Positions 13,861-18,907 of a stretch of DNA of 18,907 bases are shown piece by piece (positions within the stretch are counted from its first letter, which is position 1; each line of letters starts with the position of its first letter). The position numbers and the translations under genes are program-made. Origin of the DNA: VGDP01 sp964530335. Its GTDB lineage: Bacteria; Pseudomonadota; Alphaproteobacteria; SP197. Below the pieces are notes generated by a model. The model searched no databases, was not told where the DNA came from, and was given only the letters and a program-made list of their open reading frames with translations. The stretch spans positions 1 through 18,907 of the forward strand of contig CAZGYG010000059.1 in NCBI GenBank assembly GCA_964530335.1. Reading direction: 5' to 3'.

Positions 13861-14046
13861 CTTGGGCGGCGGCGGCGCGGCCAGGGCCTTCAAGCCCGCC
13901 TCGATGAGGCGCCGGATCGCTTCCGCCCGAGTGGGGATTTTGTTGGCGAAGCGCCAATCGTCGATAGCCTGCATCGCCGAACGAGACACCATGACAGGCA
14001 GGCGGATGTCTTTGGGTTGGTCATTCACAAACCGAAAATAGCACAC
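13843..14046 (-). CDS. Ribbon-helix-helix transcriptional regulator
   Basis: The only convincing reverse-strand gene, 67 aa. It shows the Arc/CopG/MetJ ribbon-helix-helix layout: beta strand KDIRLPVMVS (residues 12-21), helix A SAMQAIDDWRFANK (23-36), a turn at IPTR, and helix B AEAIRRLIEAGLKAL (41-55). A disordered PPPPKKKGGS tail follows. Such dimers bind palindromic operators through the strand. The start is GTG 14046, chosen because GGAGG lies six bases upstream; a GTG at 14028 and a TTG at 14064 are alternatives. It is divergent from the promoter at 14070 and probably represses it. The tail codons are formed by the terminator of the opposite operon. Confidence 0.8.
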   Translation of the reverse strand: MCYFRFVNDQPKDIRLPVMVSRSAMQAIDDWRFANKIPTRAEAIRRLIEAGLKALAAPPPPKKKGGS

Positions 14047-14069
14047 ACGGAGCCTCCGGCACAAGGCAG

Positions 14070-14098
14070 TTGACTTTTGCTAATTGGTCATGTACCAA
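14070..14098 (+). promoter_or_regulatory. Sigma70-type promoter for the accessory cassette
   Basis: TTGACT (14070-14075), a 17-base spacer, and TACCAA (14093-14098) as a weak -10, with transcription expected to start near 14105. The locally AT-rich stretch stands out in very GC-rich surroundings. It lies between the divergent regulator and the gene at 14131. Confidence 0.65.
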
Positions 14099-14099
14099 T
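14083..14099. promoter_or_regulatory. Palindromic operator overlapping the -10 region
   Basis: ATTGGT-CATGT-ACCAAT, a perfect inverted repeat with six-base arms. It covers the promoter spacer and the -10 element, so a bound protein would block RNA polymerase. It lies 37 bases upstream of the regulator's start codon, making that ribbon-helix-helix protein the obvious ligand. Confidence 0.65.
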
Positions 14100-14130
14100 G
14101 GCACAACAAGACCAAACGGAGGAGGGACCG

Positions 14131-14535
14131 ATGACCGAGAACGTGGTGCGCTTGGAGCGAGACCTGGGGCCGGCGGACGAGGCGCTGCTGGAGCTTGGGT
14201 GCGTGAGCGTCAAGGGCCGGCGGGTGGTGGATTGGTGGTCGGGCAAGCGATGCGGCGAGTACGGGGCCGACTGCCGGATCGGCGCGGCCTACGCGATGGA
14301 AGTAATCGCGTGGCTGGTCGAGTTCGGCCCGACGACCATGGGCGGCGTGCTGACGGACATCGCTCAGGCGCAGATCCGGCGCGGCAGGTGCGGCGGGGTT
14401 GAATTTGGGTTCTGGTCGGCGATCGAGGAGTATCTCGGCCAGGGCCACGTCGAGTGCGCCGGCGGCTTCGAGGCGAGGTTGCCGGCCGATCTCGCGGCCC
14501 CGGCCTGCGCCGGCGCCGAGGAGGGCGGACGATGA
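14131..14535 (+). CDS. Hypothetical protein, first gene of accessory cassette
   Basis: A 134-aa acidic protein of no family I recognise. It contains VKGRRVVDWWSGKRCGEYGADCRIG (two Cys, two adjacent Trp), a hydrophobic helix YAMEVIAWLVEFG, and a second helical part with FGFWSAIEEYLGQGH. The C-terminal 20 residues are Ala/Pro/Gly rich. The ATG at 14131 has a strong GGAGGAGGG (14118-14126); upstream in-frame starts would lie in the promoter/operator. It is the first gene behind the regulated promoter and overlaps the next gene by four bases (ATGA). Confidence 0.7.
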   Translation: MTENVVRLERDLGPADEALLELGCVSVKGRRVVDWWSGKRCGEYGADCRIGAAYAMEVIAWLVEFGPTTMGGVLTDIAQAQIRRGRCGGVEFGFWSAIEEYLGQGHVECAGGFEARLPADLAAPACAGAEEGGR

Positions 14536-15134
14536 AACGGGCAACAGCGCAGAGGATGACGATCGATCTGCCGCCGCTCAACATCGAGAGCGTCGAGGTG
14601 ACGTTGATCGGGGACGCGCCGTTGATCTGCCACAACTGGAGCCGCAAGGCGAAGCAGCAGATGCTGGACAAGCAGATGAAGCTGCCCAGGCAGGCGAAGG
14701 CGGCGAAGGTCCCGGAGGAGGATTTCGCGGCCTCGCTCTATCCGCATCCCGACGGCGGCTACGGGTTCCCGGCCGTGGGGTTCAAGCAAGCGGGGGTGGC
14801 CGCGTGCGGTCAGGTGGAAGGGATCAGCAAGGTGGCGGCGCGGGCGGCCTTTCACGTCGTCGGCGAGTTCGTCAAGATCGAGGGCGAGCCGACCATGCGG
14901 GAGGACATGGTGCGGATCGCCATGGGCGTGGCGGATATCCGCTACCGGGCGGAGTTCAAGCAGTGGCGCGCGCGTCTCCTCATCCGCTACAACGCCAGCG
15001 CCCTGTCGGCGGCGCAGATCATTCATCTGTTGAATGTGGCGGGTTTTGGCATCGGCGTCGGAGAATGGCGGCCGCAGCGCAATGGGAGCTACGGCTTGTT
15101 CCACGTGGCGACGGGCGAGGAGGCGCGGACGTGA
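14532..15134 (+). CDS. Conserved phage protein with RAMP-like C-terminal motif, function unknown
   Basis: A 200-aa protein. The N-terminal strand IESVEVTLIGDAPLICHNWS (residues 18-37) is followed by a Lys/Gln-rich helix (KAKQQMLDKQMKLPRQAKAAK), then GGYGFPAVGFKQAGVAAC (75-92). A conserved-looking centre is EPTMREDMVRIAMGVADIRY (119-138), and the end is GFGIGVGEWRPQRNGSYGLF (171-190). I recognise this as a family found in other phages and without assigned function. The layout (target-like N-terminal strand, insertable middle, late Gly-rich loop with GEWRP) recalls RAMP/Cas7-type RNA-binding folds, but this is an impression only. It is coupled to genes on both sides by stop/start overlaps; the following gene starts with GTG. 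Confidence 0.7.
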   Translation: MKRATAQRMTIDLPPLNIESVEVTLIGDAPLICHNWSRKAKQQMLDKQMKLPRQAKAAKVPEEDFAASLYPHPDGGYGFPAVGFKQAGVAACGQVEGISKVAARAAFHVVGEFVKIEGEPTMREDMVRIAMGVADIRYRAEFKQWRARLLIRYNASALSAAQIIHLLNVAGFGIGVGEWRPQRNGSYGLFHVATGEEART

Positions 15135-15616
15135 CCGACCTCGTCTATCGGTGGAAGCCGCAGAGCAACATCGGCGTCGATGCGCAGATGGCAGGCGAGC
15201 GGCTGGAGGCGCTCAGGATACGCTGCAACGGGCAACTGATGCCGCGCGCCGTGGTCGAGGACGCGCGGCCGCCGGAGGCGCCGTTGCACGAGTGCTTCGA
15301 GTGGAACGACGCGGCGGCGGCGGAGGCGTACCGGGAAGAGCGGGCCGGATACGTGCTCAACCACATCACGGTGGAGATCGCGGTGCCGCACCGGGAGCCG
15401 CGGCAGATCCGGGCGTTCGTCAACGTCGTCGCCGAACAGGGGCGCGGCTATACCTCGGTGGCGGTGGCGCTGAGCGAGCCGGAGCTGCGGCGGCAGATGC
15501 TGGCGCGAGCGATGAACGAATTGAGGCAATGGCTGGCTCGGTACGCCGAGTTCGCGGAGCTGGCCGAGATCATCGCCGCCGTCGAAGCGGCGATTGCGCC
15601 GGACCCCACCGCATGA
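15131..15616 (+). CDS. Conserved phage protein, function unknown
   Basis: A 161-aa protein starting at GTG 15131, which overlaps the previous stop (GTGA). The recognisable core is YRWKPQSNIGVDAQMAGERL (residues 6-25), MPRAVVEDARPPEAPLHECF (37-56) and EWNDAAAAEAYREE (57-70). A beta segment (NHITVEIAV, RQIRAFVNVV) follows, with a helical C-terminus containing RAMNELRQWLARYAEFAELAEI. I have seen this protein type in phages, commonly beside the preceding gene's family; no function is known. The stop TGA overlaps an ATG (15613) that opens into the GGCNN repeat array. The frame remains open downstream of the stop as far as 15898. Confidence 0.72.
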   Translation: MTDLVYRWKPQSNIGVDAQMAGERLEALRIRCNGQLMPRAVVEDARPPEAPLHECFEWNDAAAAEAYREERAGYVLNHITVEIAVPHREPRQIRAFVNVVAEQGRGYTSVAVALSEPELRRQMLARAMNELRQWLARYAEFAELAEIIAAVEAAIAPDPTA

Positions 15617-15825
15617 CGTGGCGAGGCGCGGCGCGGCATGGCCCGGCGCGGCGAGGCGAGGCACGGCAAGGCAGCCGGGGCGTGGCTGGGCGTGGTCAGG
15701 CGCGGCTTGGCAAAGCGAGGCAGCCAGGGCAAGGCGAGGCGAGGCAGCCGAGGCACGGCTTGGCCCGGCGCGGCGAGGCACGGCCAGGCGAGGCTAGGCA
15801 TGGCCGGCGAGGCCGGGCGGGCTAA
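15613..15825 (+). CDS. Possible basic pentapeptide-repeat protein encoded by the GGCNN array
   Basis: A 70-residue frame beginning MTWRGAARHGPARRGEARQG and continuing with RRGEARPGEARHGRRGRAG, essentially RxGxA five-residue repeats. It has no Shine-Dalgarno but its ATG overlaps the preceding TGA in the same ATGA arrangement used by the two genes before it. A pentamer without many TAG units is open in all three frames by chance, so openness is not evidence of coding. If made it would be a strongly basic, disordered protein. A second frame (15638-15898) ends in an ATGA overlap with the tail-fibre start. Confidence 0.3.
   Translation: MTWRGAARHGPARRGEARQGSRGVAGRGQARLGKARQPGQGEARQPRHGLARRGEARPGEARHGRRGRAG
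15617..15822. repeat. Degenerate GGCNN pentanucleotide array
   Basis: About 40 tandem units with GGC nearly fixed and two variable bases (GGCGA, GGCGC, GGCAT, GGCCC, GGCAC, GGCAA, GGCTT, GGCTA and others), with a few phase slips near 15671-15730. The + strand is strongly G-rich with GG every five bases, which could allow two-layer G-quadruplexes in DNA or RNA. It lies between the cassette and the tail fibre. Confidence 0.9.
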
Positions 15826-15850
15826 CGCAGAGCCGAAGCGAGCGGCGAAC

Positions 15851-15884
15851 GGAGGGGCGGCCAACTGGCCGCCCCTCCTCATTT
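15851..15884 (+). terminator. Strong hairpin, terminator-like, before tail fibre
   Basis: GGAGGGGCGGCC (15851-15862), loop AACT, GGCCGCCCCTCC (15867-15878), a perfect 12-base-pair stem, followed by only a weak T-rich tail (TCATTT). It would end or attenuate the cassette transcript, though the poor T run means partial read-through is likely. Confidence 0.65.
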
Positions 15885-15890
15885 GGAGGG
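15873..15890 (+). promoter_or_regulatory. Alternative hairpin hiding the tail-fibre ribosome binding site
   Basis: CCCTCC (15873-15878), loop TCATTT, GGAGGG (15885-15890): a six-base-pair stem that pairs the 3' arm of the preceding hairpin with the Shine-Dalgarno of the tail-fibre gene (ATG 15895). It is mutually exclusive with the 15851-15878 hairpin. Confidence 0.5.
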
Positions 15891-15894
15891 ATAC

Positions 15895-17715
15895 ATGACG
15901 GTTTCCTCGATGGTGAGTAGAGTTTCCTATGTCGGCGACGGTGTGACGAAAAGTTTCGCCGTTGCGTTTCCGTTTTTTAGCGAGGGCGAGCTTACCGTTA
16001 TCGAGCGCGTCGTCGCCACCGGCGCGGAGAGCGTCAAGACGTTGGGAACGGATTACTCGGTCAGCGGCGGCGGCGGGGCCACTGGCACCGTCACGATGAT
16101 CGTGGCGCCGGCGGCGACGGCCGAGCTGCACATTGTCCGTAATAGCGTGCGCACACAGGGCGTCGATTTGCGCCCGCACGATGTTTTCGGGGCCGAGACG
16201 CTGGAGGAGGCGCTCGACCGCCTCGTGCTCCAGGTGCAGGACCTGGCGCGCGACGTGGCGCGGGCATTGAAGGCGACGCGGACCGACGATCCGGCGGTCG
16301 CCACCGAGCTGCCGGCGATCCCGTCGCGCAAAGGAAAATATGCCTTCTTCGACAGCACGACCGGCGCCGTCACCGCGGTCGGCGCCACGTTCACGGCCGA
16401 CAGCAGCGTTCTGGTGTTCGTCGGGCCGGCGGCGCCGGCGCACCTGCAGGGGCGCATCTGGGTGGACAGCGCCACGGCCAACACCCTCATCACGAAGCAA
16501 TCCGACGGCGCCGCGTGGCGCGAGATCTTCCGCGTCACCATCAGTAGCGGCGTCGTGCAGTTCAACGACCTGGCGACGGTGGCGCAGGTGCTGGCCGGCA
16601 CCAATGCCGCGACGAGCGTCACCCCCGACGCGCTGGCCGCCACCTGGGAGGAGGGAGTGGCGGTGGCGAGCGCCTCGGCGCTGGCCCTCCCGGCCGGCGG
16701 CGGCACCTTCGCCCACGTCACCGGCACCACGACGATCGACACCATCGACACGACCGGCCTCAAGGCCGGCTGGCCGCTGATGCTGGTGTTCGACGGCGCC
16801 CTGACGCTGGTGAATTCCGCCAACCTGATCCTCCAGGGCACCAATATCATAACGGCGGCCGGCGCCGTCGCCTTCCTGCGCTACGAGGGCGGCACGGTGT
16901 GGCGGCTGGTGAACTACCACGAGGCGACCGGCTCGACCGCCGAGGCGGCCTGGCCGCGCGGCACCATCGGCGGGTTCGTGCTGGCGAACAACGGCGCCGA
17001 CGCCGCCAACGACATCGATGTCGGGGTGGGGTCCTGCCGCTCCGACGACGACGCGGAGAACATCAAGCTGGCCGCGGCAATCACCAAGCGGCTCGACGCT
17101 CCTTTCGCCGCCGGGACGAACCAGGGCGGCCTCGACACCGGCGCCGAGGCGGTCAGCACCTGGTATCACCTGTGGGCGATCAAGAACCCGGCCACGGGCG
17201 CGGTCGACGCCCTGTTCTCGCTCTCGGCCACGTCGCCCACCATGCCGGCGGGCTACACGAAGAAGCGGCGGCTGGGCGCGGTGAGGAACGACGCGGCGAG
17301 CGCGATCCTCGCTTTCGACCAATACGGCGACGAGTTCTGGCTTGACACGCCGATCCTCGACGTGAACGCCGCCAATCCCGGCACGGCGGCGGTGACGCGG
17401 GCGCTGACGACGCCGGGCGGCGTCAAGTGCCAGGCGGTGCTCAACGCCGGCGTGTCGCAGAACAGCAGCGCCGGCGTGGCGCTCTATCTCAGTTCGCTCG
17501 ACGCGGCCGATCTGGCGGCTTCGCTCACCGTCGCGCCGCTCGGCACGGTAGCCACGGCGTCCGGGTCGGTCGACAACGTGCACGAGGGCGGGCAGGCGCG
17601 CGTGTGGACCGACACGAGCTCGCAAATACGGTCGCGGGTCAACGCCTCCGGCGCCAACACCAACGTCAGGATCGCCACGCTCGGCTGGCGCGACCAGCGC
17701 GGCAAGGACGCCTGA
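15895..17715 (+). CDS. Tail fibre protein with T7 gp17-type N-terminus
   Basis: A 606-aa protein. Residues 1-115 match the T7 tail-fibre N-terminal domain that docks fibres on the tail: SYVGDGVTKSFAVAFPFF (11-28), LGTDYSVSG (51-59), then AETLEEALDRLVLQVQDL (101-118). The rest is Ala/Gly/Thr-rich and beta-rich, with segments such as IDTIDTTGLKAGWPLMLVF and WYHLWAIKNPATGAVDALF, and would form the trimeric shaft and the receptor-binding tip. The ATG at 15895 has GGAGG at 15885-15889. The first 100 codons use more A/T-ending codons than the remainder, suggesting a mosaic join. No chaperone gene or endosialidase motif is seen. The stop overlaps the next start (TGATG). Confidence 0.85.
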   Translation: MTVSSMVSRVSYVGDGVTKSFAVAFPFFSEGELTVIERVVATGAESVKTLGTDYSVSGGGGATGTVTMIVAPAATAELHIVRNSVRTQGVDLRPHDVFGAETLEEALDRLVLQVQDLARDVARALKATRTDDPAVATELPAIPSRKGKYAFFDSTTGAVTAVGATFTADSSVLVFVGPAAPAHLQGRIWVDSATANTLITKQSDGAAWREIFRVTISSGVVQFNDLATVAQVLAGTNAATSVTPDALAATWEEGVAVASASALALPAGGGTFAHVTGTTTIDTIDTTGLKAGWPLMLVFDGALTLVNSANLILQGTNIITAAGAVAFLRYEGGTVWRLVNYHEATGSTAEAAWPRGTIGGFVLANNGADAANDIDVGVGSCRSDDDAENIKLAAAITKRLDAPFAAGTNQGGLDTGAEAVSTWYHLWAIKNPATGAVDALFSLSATSPTMPAGYTKKRRLGAVRNDAASAILAFDQYGDEFWLDTPILDVNAANPGTAAVTRALTTPGGVKCQAVLNAGVSQNSSAGVALYLSSLDAADLAASLTVAPLGTVATASGSVDNVHEGGQARVWTDTSSQIRSRVNASGANTNVRIATLGWRDQRGKDA

Positions 17716-18008
17716 TGCGGCGCGCGGTGCTCGTTCTGGCGGGAGTGCTGGCGGCCTCGCCGGCGGGCGCGGCGCCGGTCAGCTTCTGCGTCGACGCCAT
17801 GCTGATCGAGCGGCCGATGCTGGGGCTGGGCGAGCACCTGGTGGCCACCTGGAGCGAGCGCGACGGCTCGGTGCGGATGCTGTTCGCCAGGCCGGACGGC
17901 AGCGCGTGGACCATGATCGCCGTCGACGTGCTGCGCGGCATGGCCTGCACGATGCGCGAGGGGCCGCGCATCGATCTGTTCGAAATGCCGAACGAGAGGG
18001 GCGTATGA
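17715..18008 (+). CDS. Small secreted protein in lysis region
   Basis: A 97-aa protein with a clear signal peptide: MRRAVLVLAGVLAASPAGAA, with likely cleavage near Ala19/Ala20. The mature part (about 77 aa) has two Cys (25 and 78) that could form a disulfide in the periplasm. It contains SVRMLFARPDGSAWTMIAVD and GMACTM, a pattern I have seen in small phage or prophage proteins near lysis genes. No lipobox is present, so it is not a lipoprotein. The ATG overlaps the tail-fibre stop. It might affect lysis or receptor exclusion; the function is unknown. Confidence 0.65.
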   Translation: MRRAVLVLAGVLAASPAGAAPVSFCVDAMLIERPMLGLGEHLVATWSERDGSVRMLFARPDGSAWTMIAVDVLRGMACTMREGPRIDLFEMPNERGV

Positions 18009-18256
18009 GCGATCTCAATGGCAACCTGCTGAAACTGGCCAACAGCGCCGCCACTATCCTGATTTCGCGCGTGGCGCTGGTGGCGCTCGCCGGCCTGGCG
18101 GCGTGGCAGCTTTCGGAAACTGTGAACATCAAGACCGAGATCGCGGCGCTTCAGGCGACGGTCGCGAGCCGGGTCGCGAGCAGCGATCAATGGCGCGGCG
18201 AAACGACACGCCGGATCGAGCGGCTCGAGGACCGCCTCGGCAGGGACAGGCCATGA
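18005..18256 (+). CDS. Membrane-anchored coiled-coil protein, possible lysis accessory
   Basis: An 83-aa protein with one membrane segment at about residues 16-34 (AATILISRVALVALAGLAA). A C-terminal amphipathic helix runs from about residue 40 (TEIAALQATVASRVASS, then RRIERLEDRLGR). Anchor plus coiled coil is the shape of an inner-membrane spanin subunit or of phage-encoded small structural helpers just before endolysins. No outer-membrane partner lipoprotein was found in the window. The ATG overlaps the preceding stop and the gene overlaps the endolysin start. Confidence 0.6.
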   Translation: MSDLNGNLLKLANSAATILISRVALVALAGLAAWQLSETVNIKTEIAALQATVASRVASSDQWRGETTRRIERLEDRLGRDRP

Positions 18257-18795
18257 CCGCCTTCGAGCGCGCGGTCGAGCTGGTGCTGCGGCACGAGGGA
18301 GGGTTGGGCGAGCATGCGGACGATCCGGGGGGGATCACCAACTTCGGGATCTCGCTGCGGTTCGCGGGCTCGGTGAAGCTCGACATCGACGGCGACGGGT
18401 TCACGACGAAGGCGGACATCGTGGCGCTGACGCGGGGGCAGGCGGTCGAGCTCTACCGGCGGCATTTCTGGCTGCCGATGCGCTGCGAGGAGATGGCGGG
18501 GGCGATCGCCTATCCGGTGTTCGACTGCGCCGTCAACCAGGGCCTCGGCGCGGCGGCGCGCCTGTTGCAGCGCGCGCTCGGCGTGCCGCAGGACGGCGTG
18601 CTCGGACCGATCACGATGGCGGCCGTCGAGGCGTGGGCTGCCTCGCCGCGCCGCCTCGTCGCCTGGTTCGTCGGGCACCGCAACACGCGCTACGCGCGCC
18701 TCGCCGTCGAGAGCGTGAAGGCGCGGAGCTTCATCGGCGGCTGGCTGCGGCGCAGCGCCGAGGTGCACGACGCCGCCGCGCATTGGCAGGACTGA
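18253..18795 (+). CDS. Endolysin, GH108-type N-acetylmuramidase with peptidoglycan-binding C-terminus
   Basis: A 180-aa protein that hydrolyses the glycan strands of peptidoglycan to release progeny. It begins FERAVELVLRHEGGLGEHADDPGGITNFG: the EGG motif at residues 15-17 holds the catalytic Glu15, and DDPGGITNFGIS is the conserved substrate-side loop of glycoside hydrolase family 108. An EF-hand-like loop, DIDGDGFTTKAD (residues 44-55), follows, then AVELYRRHFW. The C-terminal part, about residues 90-175, has VFDCAVNQGLGAAARLLQRALG and ends with FIGGWLRRSAE, as in the associated PG_binding_3 domain. It has no signal peptide, so it needs a holin to reach the periplasm. The ATG overlaps the previous stop. 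Confidence 0.9.
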   Translation: MTAFERAVELVLRHEGGLGEHADDPGGITNFGISLRFAGSVKLDIDGDGFTTKADIVALTRGQAVELYRRHFWLPMRCEEMAGAIAYPVFDCAVNQGLGAAARLLQRALGVPQDGVLGPITMAAVEAWAASPRRLVAWFVGHRNTRYARLAVESVKARSFIGGWLRRSAEVHDAAAHWQD

Positions 18796-18809
18796 AAGGA
18801 GTGGAGCAC

Positions 18810-18907
18810 ATGGACGACGTGAAGAGCCTGTTCGCGAGCAAGACGTTCTGGTGCGCCGTGGTGGCGATCCTCGCCGGCGCGCTGGCCGGGAGCGACTACG
18901 CGCTCGC
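18810..18907 (+). CDS. Holin-like small membrane protein, 3' end cut by window edge
   Basis: Thirty-two residues are visible: MDDVKSLFASKTFWCAVVAI, then a hydrophobic LAGALAG segment before the edge. The SKTFW-hydrophobic start is typical of phage holin-type proteins placed just after endolysins. AAGGAG (18796-18801) sits eight bases before the ATG. Only one partial membrane segment can be seen, so the holin label is tentative. Confidence 0.6.
   Translation, partial: MDDVKSLFASKTFWCAVVAILAGALAGSDYAL

Noticed and set aside
15448..17625. Long reverse-strand open frame (725 aa) across the tail fibre and the repeat array
   Set aside because: Very GC-rich genes leave antisense frames open by chance. 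The protein is Arg/Gly/His-rich with no recognisable domain, lacks a ribosome binding site, and overlaps a well supported tail-fibre gene. The same applies to the reverse frames at 8224-9882, 9611-11017 and 11036-13189.
17400..17715. Diversity-generating retroelement variable region at the end of the tail fibre
   Set aside because: The BPP-1-like structural genes invited the check, but the window has no reverse transcriptase, no template repeat and no cluster of AAC codons in the fibre's last 100 codons. The element could still exist outside the window.
1..18907. tRNA genes, integrase, attachment sites
   Set aside because: I looked for cloverleaf-type sequences, tyrosine or serine recombinase motifs and direct repeats at the ends and saw none, so I cannot say whether this is a prophage or a free phage.

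Overview
The window is an 18.9-kb stretch of a GC-rich tailed phage (free phage or prophage) with a T7/BPP-1-like podovirus architecture. Nearly every gene is on the + strand and packed with stop/start overlaps. The host is probably an alphaproteobacterium. I infer this from base composition and from a CCCCGGC-NTCC-GCCGGGG palindrome of the kind dispersed in such genomes; no host gene is present, so this is a guess. No integrase, terminase, polymerase or attachment site is visible.

Layout. (1) 3-5400, head and connector: portal protein (cut by the left edge), a DUF1643 gene of different composition, a Bbp19-like gene, a 44-aa gene, scaffold, a small unknown gene, major capsid protein, a decoration-type protein and tail tubular protein A. 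Five intergenic arrays of a degenerate heptamer (TCAGCNN / NNGCTGA) arranged as inverted repeats lie here and nowhere else. (2) 5477-13192, tail nozzle and ejection proteins in T7 order: gp12-like nozzle, gp14-like, gp15-position and a 1112-aa gp16-position protein. (3) 13189-13860: two small membrane proteins and a strong intrinsic terminator. (4) 13843-15616, accessory cassette: a reverse-strand ribbon-helix-helix regulator faces a sigma70-type promoter whose -10 region lies inside a palindromic operator. That promoter drives three coupled genes of unknown function, one ending in a glycine-rich motif vaguely like RAMP/Cas7 proteins. (5) 15613-15894: about 40 units of a degenerate GGCNN pentamer, then a 12-bp hairpin that can alternatively fold to hide the tail-fibre ribosome binding site. 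(6) 15895-18907: tail fibre with a T7 gp17-type N-terminus, then a lysis region with a secreted protein, a membrane/coiled-coil protein, a GH108 endolysin and the start of a holin-like protein cut by the right edge.

The structural genes together would build a short-tailed particle: portal, scaffold and capsid form the head; tubular proteins A and B form the tail; the three internal proteins form the DNA-ejection conduit; the fibre binds the host; and the last genes release progeny. The parts least explained by known biology are the two repeat systems and the regulated cassette at 13843-15616.
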